NCBI GenBank assembly: GCA_018894105.1
Contig: CM032133.1
Coordinates: 13,282,501-13,346,500, forward strand
Direction: 5' to 3'
Origin: Jacaranda mimosifolia
Lineage: Eukaryota; Streptophyta; Magnoliopsida; Lamiales; Bignoniaceae
Length of the DNA stretch: 64,000 nt
A program made the position numbers and the translations under genes. Position 1 is the first letter of the stretch. Every line of letters begins with the position of its first letter. The notes under the pieces are model-generated. The model saw only the letters and a program-made list of their open reading frames with translations, made no database searches and was not told the origin of the DNA. Below are positions 1-13,900 of the stretch, piece after piece.

Positions 1-1795
1 ATTTATTCATGTGCAGTGAAATACCAATAGGGCATATACGATCAATTAAAAAATCAGACATAAAATTTAAACATCATGCTGATGAATCAAGACCAATCTA
101 ACGGCTGATATTTAGCAGAAAAGAATAAAGTTTTGAATATTTTCAAACAATAGTCCTGCAAAAATGACACGTGTTCCTTGTAATGATCTTTTAGTTATTC
201 CACTATCCCAACATGAAAGACATGTGATGTATTCAACTTTGTTAAGTCCACCTAAGAGTAATGAGTGCACAAGGCCAAAACTTACTCCAAAAATAGGAGT
301 AAAGCTCAATATCTTTGTCTCTAATAAATCCTTTAAGAGATGTAGTGATATGAAGCTACTAAGATATTTGGTCCTTTTTGTTATTGCAGCAGCAGAACTT
401 TTGGTGTTTATAAGTTGCTCTTTAGATGCTGGCTGGTGTATCTTTATCCATTATCCTTGGCAGGAGTCATTAGAGCGTTCAAGGCTGTTATTTCTTGAAC
501 CTTGTTCCTTTCTGGTTTATCCCCTCAATTACTTTCCTGCAGTATTGACATTGGTTTTCCTTTTCTCTATGTTTTGTGTAAATTGGCACGTGCAGCTGAC
601 AGTAAATATGTACCTAAACTTGCCACATTTCAAAGGAACCAGATCAACCAAAATATGAAACTGCAATTAAGGCACCTCCACAAAATATTAGGTATATGCC
701 AAACAAAAGCAGGATGCCACCGGATCTTGTTTCAACAGCCAGAGATGCATTTCAGGAGGGTCGACAGAAAACATATTTTCATGGAATTATGGAGACAAGT
801 AATTAAGCACTCTTCTTATCAACTTGAGCACATACCAACAAATATTTTATGCAAATATGGTAATGTTACTGCTAATGCATAAAAAGGAATGTGAAAATGA
901 TGATCGCATCAAGCAAAGAAAGTAATTATGATTGAAGTGATAATGCATCATCAAAAGGGGCATTAAGAAAGTAATCCCCTGGAATTATTGAAATGCATAT
1001 GAATTACATCCGTCTGTCTACCTTTATTTAAACCCTGTAGACTTAAGCAAGATTAATTTTATAGATAGTAAGGTTTCTGCCTATATTTAATGGCTGCAGA
1101 CTTCTCAAGAAAAATATATAATTACAATCAGTATTGTCATCTAAAAAATACAATAAAAGAATTGCATTTATTTAGCACAATAAACAAAGTCTTAAGGAAT
1201 GTCAGGCACTTAAGACTTGCTTCATAGGCACAAGAAACATGCACAAGAGTAAGAAACAGTAATTGAATAACTAACAATGATGATCAAATGCATATACATG
1301 AAGATCCACACATACAGAAATGTGGGTTGAACAAGACAATCAGTGTAAAGCAACTTTTATGTGATTCAGGACAGGTTTAAAAATCTTTCATTGAGGTAGG
1401 GTTGATGCTAATTTCTTAGCCAATCAGTATAAAGGAAGGAAAGTTCTAGTGACTATTTTGGTGCTGTATTGACCACCGAAGACTACCTGATACTAGATCT
1501 TTTAGAGGAAGAGGAGGATATTAGCAGGAAGAAACAGAGGCAAATAGAAGAGAAAAGAGCTTCACCTCAAGGAAGTGATATTCTGTAGTATGAAAAATGA
1601 AACATAAGAATAAAAGATTGAGCTTGGAATAAAATTAGGAACAATATGCAAACATTTGACATCCAGTTTATACTTCTTACCCAACAATGTGAGTTAGAAG
1701 ACAGAATAAAAAGGTTCACAGTGGAAACTATCAAGGCAAAACTTTTGAGCTTAGTCGCATCTATGATGTCAAGAGTGCTAAAGAACAAATCATAC
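1..1795 (-). other. GRIP golgin intron 7 (open at left edge)
   Basis: This stretch lies downstream of the last exon I can place in the golgin gene, after the donor at 1795-1794 (minus strand). I searched the minus strand for the next golgin segment, expected to resume a Glu/Lys-rich coiled coil, and saw none, so it is read as intron of at least 1.8 kb. It is AT-rich. Open frames on both strands here have no recognisable content, apart from the odd acidic frame at 1433-1588, which is listed separately. Confidence 0.6.
1433..1588 (+). other. Unassigned 51-codon open frame inside the golgin intron
   Basis: A frame without an ATG runs on the plus strand from the codon after a TAA at 1430 to a TAG at 1586-1588. 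Its composition is unlike the surrounding AT-rich intron: it has an acidic run (LLEEEED) followed by a basic one (SRKKQRQIEEKR). It could be an exon relic of a transposon or another gene, or chance. I do not recognise the family. Confidence 0.15.
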
Positions 1796-4700
1796 ATGTT
1801 CATTTTTCAGATGACTGAGCTCTCCTTTTAAAGTCTCCATTGCAGCTCTAAGTCGTGCTGCTTCACCGCTGGAAGCTGCATCCATTTCCCCAATCTTGGT
1901 GTCTTTCTCCGCAATTAAAGCCTGGAAATAGAACAAAATGAATTGCTTGTTAATTTTTAGCTTCTAAAAAATTCTGCAGCACCAACCTCCTGCTTGTAAG
2001 GTGCAGAGACAAAATGATAAGATGTTACAAGAATATTAATCAGAAAACATAACTGATCAAGAAAATTAAAGGTTAATTTAATTACAGCCACTTAATCTTT
2101 TCAAGAGAAGCAAACCAAAGAGTAAGAAGTATAAGAGCACCCGCAGAGAGGATATTGTTTCAGTTGCTCGGCTTCTCTCAGCTAGAACATCAGCAATTTG
2201 GGCTTCCATACTCTCTACTTGCTGGAAAACAGTATAGGATGAAAGTTAAAACCCGGAAAGTGAGCAAGATGCAATTTGAAGTAGATCTGAAGCTAAAGAA
2301 GGAACTGAGATTTCATGTATGAAAAACAAGAGTTTGCTCAGATATCCACATGCACTTTACCTTCTGGTGCTTTAGAGAGAGTTCGGCTAGTGAAGCTTGC
2401 CGCTTTTCATCGGCTACCTGCAGTAACCCTCGCATGTCTTCCAACATCTGCAGAAATGAAAGCACACATTCCACATAAAGTAAAGTGAATTTTTTCAGGG
2501 AACACTTAATAGACTATCAGAGATGACTGCAGGGAAATATAAGGCATTAACAAACCTATTATTTGGAAAGGAGAGGTGAACTATGGGTTGTCAATCTTTT
2601 AGTAATTATTTATAATAAGAACATAGAGTATAAGCCTCAGAACTTGATATTCCATCCACCAAAAAATCTTAGCTTCCTATGAGCATGATCCACTTAAGGT
2701 TGATTTCCAGATTATCAATTATTCTTAGGCTTTATTTTAACACAATAAAAGTTCTGTTCATTATATTCCTAAGTAGGGGTCAAATTCTATAACCAGGAAA
2801 CATGATTTTCGAGAACAGTTAGCCCTAATTTTTTTTTCTAAATAATGTTAAAAATTTCAAGCAGTATTACGAAGTCAATTAAATACACCAAGATATGAAG
2901 ATGCAATCAGAATAAAATTAACTTATGGCTCGCTAACTTACAAATTGACCCGAACATAAAAATTACCTTAAGCATATTAACAGTTATCCATAATTCTTAG
3001 CTTACGAAACTATTGTAAACATGGTAAGTAGGATCAGCAATAACTGGAGTAACTGCACAGCATAAAGCAGAAATCATTTCATTTAATCCAGATATTTGCG
3101 TTAACGTTACGAAATCCTTCTGCAATTTTAAAGATGTGAACTTATTCTTTAGCAGGTATGTTGCTAATGATATTTGACCACTTTAACAAGCAAACAAGTC
3201 AGATTATCTTTCGTATGAACATATTAATTATTCCCCAGGCAAGTGAGTTGCAAGCAAATAATATGTGAAGAATCAAGAGTTAAATCATTAAAATTAGCTG
3301 CAAGACACAAAATAAATCTAATTTGGATTGATTTCCTCCATTTAGTATTTCATCATAGGGGTAAATCGCCTATATAAATAGATGGTTAGTGTAATCTCAC
3401 GTTAAGAGAGAATGAGTATGTTTCAGCCCATTGGGCAATCTGTATTGTGGATGTAGGCTGAGTAGCAATCCACATAATTCCTTTGTTTTCTTCTTATGTC
3501 TTCACTTTTCTCAACATATCTAAAATTTAACACAGTGCCAGAGCAGGTTTTAGAGCCCTTCACTTTGCTTCTGGTATCAGGCTGAGTGCTTACTGATACC
3601 CAAATGGACTCCATTTGCTGAAGAGGATGCAGTGCATGTTATGTTTGCCTCAATTCACAAAAAAAACTTGATATCAAATCCAAAATGTGCATAGAAGAAA
3701 ATCTCCATTTAATCTATATCTTTAAGATTATTATCATCACAAAAGATGTCACCCACATCACAACCAGAATAAAGCATCTACTAGAATTTTCTGTGAAATA
3801 TTGGGAATGTTTGGTTATGTTTTGTGGTGTTTTGGTTTGTATGTTTTGGGGAAATGAATTTTGGGAATGGGATTGGTGTATGTGATAATAGGATTCGAGA
3901 ATGCAATGCATTATTGTTTATATTTTGGGGAAAAGGTAGAAAATATTTTTGGAAGTATTTGTATGTTTGGTTATTTTTTTGGGGTGGACATCTTTTACCT
4001 TTTATGTCAATCAATTGTTTTCTTGCCTGGTAAGTGGAGAGAAATTTGAATTAAATACTATTTATTGTGTTTATATAATATAAAAATATATATTAAATAT
4101 ATGTATGCGTATGTAGGGAGAAATAAGGGGTAGGGGTCTTTGGATAAAAAGATAATTAGATAAGAGGTGTTTGGGGGTAATCTTCCCACCAAAACAAGTG
4201 AGATGTTCGTATGTATTTTGGGAATGACACCCAAAATAGATACAAACATTGCCATTATCAGCATAAAATCTTCCAAACAAATCGACCACATAGCATAGCT
4301 AAACTTGGTGTATCAATCCCTAGGGAATTCCATATATATATATATATATATATATATATCTGATAGCCTCCCCTGAGCAACCTGGTTGGTTATTCCATAG
4401 ACACCTCTGAATACTACTTCTGTGCAGAAAAGAAGTATCAATAACTAATTATTACAGAGGCCAATCACACATGGGAACAGAAACAAGCACACAAACTCGG
4501 AAAAATTTTAGCGAGTACAGATAATTTCTGTAAGAGAGAAACTGGGACAGATTAGGGTTCAAGAAACAAACTGTCAAAATTCATGTGTATGTGCATATGG
4601 ACTGACATGTGGACATACATGTACTTATTTATGTGCAATATGATTATGACAACTTTAATCCAAAAATTACATCAGATAAGTAACAGGAATATGACAAAAT

Positions 4701-7700
4701 AATACATAAATCGACAAATTCAAACTTAAATATAATCATGATGGCATAACAGATGAATATATCTTAATTGTCCCTTTACCATAGATGATGAGATACCTGT
4801 TCTTTTTCCAGAAGTGTCTGTTGCATTGCCTCCAAAGCATTCTCTTTGGGGACCAAAGAATGACGTAATTCCTCAACGCTGTCCCGAAGTCTATATAAGA
4901 GAAAATTGTCAAATGATTTGAAGGAACACAGACAATTCTAGAAGAGTCTGTCATTTTTGTTTAACACTGTGCCATAAGCATTCATATGGTTGAAAACAAA
5001 GAAATAGAAATGCTAAAGCATATCCTGGGCATCATCCCATGAGGTCAAAATCAGATCCTTATCAATCTCACAACGGAATCAAAAATTATCAGGCTATAAA
5101 CTCAGGTAGACTGCATTATCAATTTTCATCAAGGACCAAGAGTTGAATGTTTACAAGCATAAAGGAAAGACCTTTACATTTCATGGTAAGGATGATATTT
5201 CTAGTTTGGAGGTATGTCGTATTTCCACATATAGGTTAACAGATAAACTTATTGTTTAGTGCAGGAATGACTTGCTATTTGAATGGTGGAAATATCCAGG
5301 AGAACTTTTACACTTTGTCATATAGAATGGTCAGGAAGAGAATAGAGGAATCTTATCCCAAGTAATTTTGACTTCACAATTTCAACCATTTTTACAAATA
5401 CCATATTCTTTTCTCAAATTTACAATTAGCGATCATTTGAAAATAGCAGAATAAGAGGAATAGTTATGCAAAAAGAAAATCCTTATATGAAGCTTTTTGG
5501 AGACTGTACTTGTTGTTTGCACTTCGTAGTTGTTGTCTCTCAGCATCCATTGCTTTCAGCGCTTCATTCGCATGTTGCCGTGTGCGCTCCAAATCTTGCT
5601 GTAATGCTGAGAGCTGTGAAGATGCAAGATCAGCTTTCTCATTAACTTCATGGAACTGGGCCTCAAGGTCGTCTTTTTCCTGCAAAAAGAATCCGGATTA
5701 CAAATTGAATTGGATCCATTAAAGCAAACTGAATCACAAACCGATACCAATTTCGGAATAATTAGCAATCAGCCGATCACTGTGAGCATGCTTATATATT
5801 TACCCCCACTCGTCAAATCCGTAGAACAAAGTTCATGAACAAATATTTCTTCATTAGATCATTAAGCTTGGCAGATGGTAAAAGAACATCAAATAAAGCC
5901 GGTAAAAGAACATCAAATAAAGCCACCAACAACCATAAGATTGTTACTTTATCTTGTCCTTTATTTTGAATCCAAGTCTTTAAAATGGTAAGAAATTGTT
6001 GTATCCGCCCAAAACAGAGGTTTTGCCACCAAATGGTTAACAAAGAATATTTAAACAGGGAGGTTCATTGACCTAACTTAATTGACTAGATAAGCTAAAT
6101 GCAATTACTAACTTGAGCTGAGTATGCTCATGTGTTACCATTACTGTTTCTCTATTTTCAGTTAATAATTTAAGTTACGCAATTCCATATGAGCTCAATC
6201 ACACAAAAATAACATGGGGATTCTTTTAGACCTATTGGCATCAGGGTAGGAATCAACTCCCCTCCTTACAACAGTAAAAACAACTCACAGTAGCCAGGCA
6301 GTCAACCTTGTTACTCATCCTATTTGACCAGGTCACTACACACCATGGCAACTGCCTGTGACCGGACCTTAAACCAAATATTTCTTTTTTAATCTTTAAT
6401 TTTTCTCCCGATGGTGCTTTTGCCAAAACTATTACTCCAACAAATTCCTTTAATTTAGAGTGTCAGATAATTTCCTTAATGAGACTTACTATGAAAAATA
6501 TGAAGCCAATAGAAAATTCAAATTTAGCAGATAAAAAAATCTTAAATCTAGAAAAAGAAATAGCAGCAGATTTTTTTTTTTTCTGTTTTGGGAGTTTGTT
6601 TTGGGGTGGGGGGGCTGGAGATGTTGGGGCAAGGGGTGAAGAATAATATATCAAAGTATAATATACAAATTCACTTCACTATTAATAATGCTAAGGCTAA
6701 TACGTCTTTTTTTTTTAATTAATGGTGGATAACAGATGCACATTTCAATTACAAAATTTTCTTTTGTTAAAATGGACCAACTTTGCGAAAGAAGAAAGGT
6801 TATAGGATAGGCAAAAGACAGTACAGATGATATAAATTTGTAGGTCAAACTCGGGCTGGAAAATTTGACTTCAGAAGGCTGAGCAAACAAAGAAATTGAG
6901 CTTGGGTCCCGAGGGCATTTATTTGTTTCTGAGCTCATGCCTGCCCAGCTTGGCTTACATAGCCTAGCCAACATGCACAACTCTAATCATACCAGTCCCC
7001 TGTTTTTAGGGGAGTTCACGACTCAGCAAAGCGCAAACTGATTGAACCAAATCAAAACATCTGACATGAATACATTCATTTTTCAACTTTACAAAATTTC
7101 GGTTTCTGATTCGCTTTAGTTAACCAAACCAAAGATATACAAATCGTTTATAATGCATTTAGCTTTTAATTTTTGTAAAGGCTATTCATAATTCACTGTC
7201 TGAGTTTGAGTTTGTTATTTTGCCTCCCTCCCCCTCTCTCTCAGATCTTATAATTTGGTATTGAGCAGCCTAATTTGAATGTTAAAAAAAAAAAAGGAAA
7301 TTGTTACTCCAGACTGCAATTGGTGTTAAGCAGCCTAATTTGAAGGTGAAAAAAGAAAGTGTTACTCCAGACTGAAATAGCAAACTTGTTCCAGAATCCT
7401 TATCAACCAGAAAACATTTACAATTGAAACAAGCTCACAATATCATCCTAGAAAAGCAAGGTTGGAGCCAGAAAAATTCATCAGCACAGTCAATGAACAG
7501 TTCAAATATTCTGTACTACGCATATTAAGTCAAGAAGATGACAGTCTTTAATGTGCTTCTTTAGTGTCATTCCATAAAGACGTTTATTAGGGTAGTACCA
7601 CTGCATAATTCTTTCATTCAGTAGTTTTGAGAGAATAATCAACTTTTTTATTATTTGACATCTTTTTTCTACCTAAATCGTGCTTTTAAACCCCATAGCC

Positions 7701-9912
7701 CATCTTCATTTGTCTCTTTAAGATTTTTTGTGGGATCAAAAGCATAGAATTCCCACGAAAACTTGTTAACACAAGTTTTTGAACTAAGTGGAGTGAATTA
7801 CCCACTCATTACATGCTGCCTTCACCCTCGCTTGCAGAGAATACTCCCATACACCATGCAGCAACTACCAGAATGTGGAAATTTGAAGTGACTCACTCTA
7901 GTCAAAATTCATTAAGACCCGGCCCAGTTAAACTTGTGCAATAGGGCTGTAATTCTGATTAGAAAGAGTTCAAGAGGTGGAAGTATTGTATCACGTCCAA
8001 CAACCTCATCTGTTCTTTCACTCAAGATGGGACAAAATACAGTGACCACTATCTTAAATATTAGGAAATCATTGTATGTAATTTACACTGTCCCCCAACA
8101 AAATACACAAAATCAGATGATGCCATGTAAATTGGTGACAGAATTTATTTTTAAAGCATGCTGCAGACATCATCATTAATTTAGGCTCATCAATGTTCAA
8201 GTACTGGAAATGACCCCATAAGAGAAAAGCAAACAGAACTCTTGAACTACATAGATTAGATCAATACTTAGCCAGCACACTTTCTGTAATTTTAAAGGAG
8301 ATAAACTAAGTTCCAGGCCCACCCACAAATCATGGGCTCTATTTTTAGTTTCCTGGCTCTTCAAGCACAAAAAGAACCAACAAATAGAAGGTCCACCTTT
8401 CATCCGGATTGACTGAAATGACCAGAAAATATAAGTTTATTTACAAATTTAGATGCCTAAGATTGGGAGGATCATCTTAGTAATTTCATCTTAATAAGTC
8501 CAACTCCTTTCTTCAGTTTCAGAGGTGACAAAGGTTCTACTCATGTCCCCCAGTCATATGTTCTAAATAAAATTTGTATTTAGCTCTTTGGAGCAACTCC
8601 TGGGTTTCATAAGCTTATTGATTCATGCATGCTGTTTAACTTCCATCTTTATTTGTCTTCTTTTTACTGATTATCATTCTGACCTTAATGCACTGTCAGC
8701 AGACAGTACAGTAGTCAATAGGCTGAAACCTATTACCAACTAGCTGCCATATTAGGTAAATGAAGAATGGATCCAATGGTTGAAATTCTAGATAGTTAAA
8801 GCATGTCATGGAAAGACAACAACCTAATTCTCTAATCCATAGAACAGAAAACATGCAGAAGTTCTTCATAATGCACAAGGGCCATGGTATTTAAACGATT
8901 TCAAGCTATTGTATCTATAAATACCAGAACAAATCATTAATTATGGTTATGCAGGACATCAATAGCATATCCATGAAAACAAAACTATAATGTGTTTTAT
9001 CAGTTAGTTTGGTAAGATATTTAGTTATAATGGCTACCTAATCTAAACAAATACAAAAAGATGAGGGAAGAGAAAAAGATGAATCATTATAGCTAAAATA
9101 AGAAGAGGCAAAAGAAAATGAGACATACTTTCTGCACCTCCTGAATACGCTGTTTGGCTCTTTTGTGAAGCCTGTTGAATTTTGAATCAAGCTCAGAATA
9201 CTTGTCATCCCGCTCTTTTATTTCTTGATCCATTTTCTGTTGGGCTACGCCAGAATGATAAAGCATTACATTCATTAAGCCAAACAATGTAAAAGGATAA
9301 ACAAAGGCAAAGTTTCACTTATTGCCAAAGAAACTACCCAGAGTACCACCAGATGTATAAACAATTTTGAATCTACACTGGAAAATTATCAGGTTTCAAA
9401 CTGGTGTAAGTGAGAAAATCATCTTGAAACTGACAACAAATTATACAACCTTCAGCAAGTCTAGCAGAAAGCTCTTGTGCCTTCGCATCCGCCTCTGAGT
9501 GTGCAGCTCCTAGATGTCTCAGAGCATCCTCTGCAGCACCTCGTGTTTGCCTTTCCTCAAGAACTTCTCTCTTTAGAGATTCTATTTCTCCACGAAGCTC
9601 TCTGACATCATCCTGACACCCAGAATCGCAATGGTCCAGAACTTTTCGTCGGTCAGGCTGATCAGAATCCAGAAGGTGATTCTTCAAGCCCTTGTACTGC
9701 GACTTCAAATATTCATTCTGAAAATTGAGTTCTACCACCATCTGTACAAGTTCTTCATGGTTGTAATTGGAATGTGTATTTTCATCATACAATCCATTCT
9801 CCTTAATAAGATTCCTGTCATTATTCTTGTAAAGCTGCTCGTTCTCTTGTTCTATAACATCTTCCGCATGATTTTCCGGCAATACATCAGTTCCACCCTC
9901 TTCTTGGGACAT
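1796..9912 (-). CDS. GRIP: GRIP-domain golgin, 5' part (seven coding exons)
   Basis: This is the start of a Golgi tethering coiled-coil protein of the plant GRIP family (Arabidopsis GRIP is about 790 residues). Exons on minus: 9912-9450, 9244-9129, 5679-5510, 4890-4797, 2447-2361, 2221-2141, 1921-1796. All have AG/GT borders and the phases agree, giving 379 codons without a stop. Recognisable segments in order are LAEAQQKMDQEIKERD (exon 1/2 junction), RLHKRAKQRIQEVQK (exon 2), NEALKAMDAERQQLRSANN (exon 3), LRDSVEELRHSLVPKENAL (exon 4) and GEAARLRAAMETLKGELSHL (exon 7). These match plant GRIP from memory almost collinearly. The start is the ATG at 9912-9910, reading MSQEEGGTDVLPENHAED. Predicted structure is an acidic N-terminus of about 70 residues, then nearly continuous coiled coil. 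The C-terminal GRIP domain, which binds ARL1 at the trans-Golgi, would lie beyond the left edge. The exons look intact, so this is probably a working gene. Confidence 0.93.
2448..4796 (-). other. GRIP golgin intron 4
   Basis: A 2.35-kb intron between in-frame exons. It is AT-rich and contains a (TA)n microsatellite at about 4331-4361. A T/G-rich stretch at about 3800-4270 carries loosely inverted ends (AATGTTTG-like words) and may be a decayed MITE, but no target duplication is clear. No coding signal was seen on either strand. Confidence 0.7.
5680..9128 (-). other. GRIP golgin intron 2
   Basis: A 3.45-kb intron between exons 2 and 3, the largest complete intron of the gene. It has homopolymer runs near 6570, 6705 and 7285, and a short tandem duplication at 7255-7377. 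No coding signal or complete transposon was recognised; decayed insertions are likely but cannot be bounded by eye. Confidence 0.7.
7255..7377. repeat. Imperfect tandem duplication, about 60 bp x 2
   Basis: Two adjacent units both contain GAGCAGCCTAATTTGAA-like sequence (the second has AAGCAG), an A-rich run and TTACTCCAGACTG. They lie inside intron 2 of the golgin gene. Their structure is of local duplication, with no sign of function. Confidence 0.7.
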
Positions 9913-10531
9913 TATTGCAAAGTTAGTCCAGAATGAAAGACCTTATTTTCCTTTATCTTCTAAAGTGATTCTAATTGCAACCTACTTCACCAAAAGCTGA
10001 AACATACCGATAATGAAATCAATAAAGTACAAGCATAAGATAAAGTCACCACAAAAAGCAGTGCCAGTAGTCAATTTACGTCAATTCATGAGAAATGTCA
10101 GTCTCAGAAATCAAATTAAAGAAACTAATAATTACAAAAGTGATTGAGCTCTCCTCGTACTCGAGAAAATTTGAGATCGGAGAATTGATAAGTACACGAA
10201 CCCCGCAGATCTATCAATCAGATTTCAATTCCGCAGAGAACAATTGTATACTCACAATTAACACTAATAATCAGCACTGGAAATGGGGGACTAAAATCAC
10301 ATTGCCACTCGGCCCCGCATTTCGCAGTGCCATCAAGGAAGCCGGTCCTCCGGGCTTCAATTTGTATATACTTGTTCTTCCTGGGGCATTTTCGTAAAGG
10401 CAACTCGTCCAACAGGTTATTAGATGGAATAAGTCATCTTGCGTTGGTATGTGTTTTTATTTATACCACTACTACCATCGTGCCCGTGCTATGCATCGAT
10501 TTTTTAAAATACTATATATATATATATATAT
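9913..10531 (-). promoter_or_regulatory. GRIP golgin leader and promoter, cut short by the MULE
   Basis: This is the DNA between the golgin start codon and the edge of the MULE. On the minus strand an acceptor-like TTTCAG at about 10,000 suggests a leader intron, with a first non-coding exon further up. The segment at about 10,140-10,440 is richer in C and G than its surroundings, as expected near a promoter. The region ends at a TA microsatellite into which the MULE is inserted, so less than about 620 bp of native upstream sequence remains next to the gene. Confidence 0.5.
10523..10531. repeat. Candidate MULE target-site duplication, left copy
   Basis: TATATATAT directly precedes the left inverted repeat and is identical to 24902-24910 after the right one. 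Nine bases is the usual MULE duplication length. The site is part of a longer TA run, so the match is weak evidence by itself. Confidence 0.45.
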
Positions 10532-10660
10532 GGACACTTATTTAAAAGTATCAAAAATACTTTTCACTTTTGTGATCAATCTCTATTTGATTTTTGTTAG
10601 AAAAAACTCCATAGTTTTGTTAAAATTTTAGAGATCATTCCCTACTCACTTGATTTGACA
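10532..10660 (+). repeat. MULE left terminal inverted repeat
   Basis: It reads GGACACTTATTTAAAAG at its outer end and contains TACTTTTCACTTTTGTGATC. It aligns with the reverse complement of 24,780-24,901 (TACTTTTATTTTTGTGCTC), and both then share CTCTATTT/CCCCATTT, ACTCC and ATCATTCCC/ATCACTCCC blocks in the same order. The similarity is clear but degenerate, about two thirds by eye. Confidence 0.7.
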
Positions 10661-10920
10661 AAAATACCCTTAAATATAATATTTTTCATTCATTTTTTCT
10701 CACTTATTCTTCATCCGGACAAGCAAACAGTAAACTCTATCATACGTTCATTACTAGAAATAGAAAAAACACAACAAGCACCACGGCGGGAACGAGAATA
10801 ACGTTAGAGCCAAAAACCACCAACCCGACAGCTGTATTGTCTTCTTCTCTTTTTATTTTCATCATTTTCGGGTTTCATCTTCTTCTCAGTTGCTTCTGAG
10901 TTTCTTGTATTTTTCCGACA
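10661..10920 (+). promoter_or_regulatory. Transposase leader region
   Basis: This is sequence between the left inverted repeat and the transposase ATG. It is pyrimidine-rich near the start codon (TCTTCTTCTCAGTTGCTTC), as plant leaders often are. In MULEs the promoter normally lies in or next to the terminal inverted repeat; no certain TATA box could be chosen. Confidence 0.4.
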
Positions 10921-13900
10921 ATGTCAACCAGTAGTGAAGCAAGTTTGCTCAATCAAGTGTTGGGGAGTTGCCACTACGAAGACTAGCTCCATATAATGTC
11001 AATTAAGGATAGTATAACTTTAATGGATATGTACATTAATCTCGCAAGAAAATGGAGTGAAATCAACGCCGAGCACTTCAATTTGCAATATATAGCTCCA
11101 CATTAAAGATTATACGTGAGTTTAACTAATGACGATGATGTCATGAATATGGTCTTACTGCATTTGACATTGAAGATGAACATTGTTGACATCCTGGTAA
11201 ACCGAAAGGATGAATCAAGCAGCAGAGAAAAGAAGAGCAGTAATGTTTTAAGGTAATACTTCTACAGAATCTAAATTGTACTGCAATTTATAAAGTTTTG
11301 TACTTGAAGTGTTCTGAAATTACACTCTATTTATTTGAATATCTTTCTGTACTTGGAGCGTTCTATATTATACTTCATTGCAGTTAACATTGTACTTCAT
11401 CTCACAAAAATTATACTTTATTATGTAAGTTTTATATTTCAAGTGTTCTACTAAAGGATTATCTAAAATTATACTGCAACTTGTAAAGGTTTATACTTGA
11501 AGTGTTTCCAAATTGTACGTAATCTATACAAAATTATACTTTCTATTTTCTGAAATTATTCATTTAACCAAAACTGTACTGAAGTTGCTAAGGTTTTATA
11601 CTTCAATTGTTCGGAAATTGTATTTCATTTTACACAAATTTGTATTCCAGTTATCTGAAATTGTACTTCATTTTACTAAAAATGTACTCTATTTTTTAAG
11701 TTTTATACTTCAAAGTGTTCTACTAATTGATTATCCAAAGTTATATTGCTATTGCTAACGGTTTATACATGAAGTGTTCAAAAACTGTACTTCTTTTTAT
11801 TCAAAATTGTACTTCAATTTTTTGAGATTATACTTTATTTTACAAAACAAAATAAGCCTTCAATACTTATTTATTGAAGGTCTATACTTTAAGGGTTATA
11901 TTTATCGATTATCCAAAATACACTGCAGTTACTAGGGGTTTATACTTTAAGAGTTTGAAATTGTACTTCACTTTATCTAAAATTGTACATTTATTTTCTG
12001 AAATTATATTTTCTTTTGTACTTCATTTTACAGAAACCTATACTCTTTTCATTGAAGTTCTATACTTCAAGTATTCCTAAATTGTATGTCATTTTATCTA
12101 AACTTGTACTTTAATTATTTGAATCTATTATTTGACTTTCATGTTTTCTACTAATAAATTATCCAATTTGTACTGCAATTATTAAGGTTTTATACTTCAA
12201 GTGTTCAGAAATTGTTCTTCACTTTATCAAAAATTGTACTTTTATTTTTTAAAATTATACTTCATTTTATACATCATTTTATTTAAATATGTGCTCTTGT
12301 CTTGAAGTTCTATACTTCAAGTGTTCTCGAATTGTACTTTATTTTATCTAAATATGTACTCCATTCATTGAAGTTCATACTTCAAGTGTTCGAAATTGTA
12401 CTTCATTTTATCTGAACTTGTACTTCAATTATCTGAATCTATTATTTAATTTAGAAGCGACTACTAATGGATTATCCAAAAATTATACTGCAATAGCTAA
12501 GGTTTTATACTTCAGGAATTTTGAAATTGTACTTCACATTATCTAAAATTGTACTTCGATTTTCTGAACTTATATTTCAGTTCTTACATAATTTCACCTA
12601 AATCTATATATTCTTTTCATTGAAGTTCTATACTTCAAGTATTCTGAAATTGTATTTCACTTTGTCTAATATTGTACTTCTATTTTTTGAAATCATACTT
12701 CATTTTATACATCATTTTACCTAAACTTGTACTCCATTCATTAAAGTTCTATACTTCAAATGTCTGAAGTTGTACTTCATTTTATCTGAACTTGTACTTT
12801 AATTATCTGAACTTATTATTTAATTTTGAAGCGTCTACTAATCTATTATCTAAGAATTACACTGCAATAGCTAAGGTTTTATACTTTAGTTGTTCTAAAA
12901 TTGTACTTCACTTTATATAAAATTATACTTAGATTTTTTGAAATTATACTTCAGTTTTTACATAATTTAACCTAAATCTGTATTCTTTTCAATGAAGTTC
13001 TATACTTCAGGTGTTCTCAAATTGTACTTCACTTTGTCTACAATTATATTTCTATTTCTTTAAATTATACTTCATTTTATACATCACTTTACCTAAACTT
13101 GTACTCCATTCATTGAAGTTTTATACTTCAAGTGTCCGAAATTGTACTTCACTTTATCTTAACTTGTACTTAATTATCTGAACCTATTATTTAATTTTGA
13201 AGTGTCTACTAATGTATTATCCAAAAATTATACTGCAATAGCTAAAGTTTTGTACTTCAATTGTTCTGTAATTGTACTTCACTTTATATAAAATTGTACT
13301 TAGATTTTTTGAAATTATACTTCAGTTTTTACATAATTTAACCTAAATCTATTTTCTTTTCAATGAAGTTCTATACTTCAGGTGTTCTCAAATTGTACTT
13401 CACTTTGTCCAAAATTGTACTTATATTTCTTTAAATTATACTTCATTTTATACATCATTTTTCCTAAACTTGAACTCCATTCATTGAAGTTCTATACTTC
13501 AAGTGTCTGAAATTGTACTTATTTTATCTAAACTTGTACTTCAATTATCTAAACTTGTTATTTAATTTTGAAGCGTCTACTAATGAATAATCCAAAAATT
13601 ATACTGCAATTGCTAAGGTTTTATATTTCAAGTATTCTAAAATTGTACTTCACATTATTAAAATTGTACTTCGATTTTCTGAACTTACAGTTCTTACATA
13701 ATTTCACCTAAATATATATTCTTTTCATTGAAGTTCTATACGTCAGGTGTTCTGAAATTGTAATTTACTTCTTTTACTTCTGTTTCTTAAAATTATACTT
13801 CATTTTATACATCATTTTATCTATATCTCTTTTAATTGAAGTTCTGTACTTCAGGTGTTCTCAAATTGTACTTCATTTTATTTTAACTTGTACTTCAATT

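Noticed and set aside
164..882. Plus-strand open frames of 126-164 codons at the left edge
   Set aside because: No recognisable motif, AT-rich and intronic to the golgin gene; one contains hydrophobic runs that come from T-richness.
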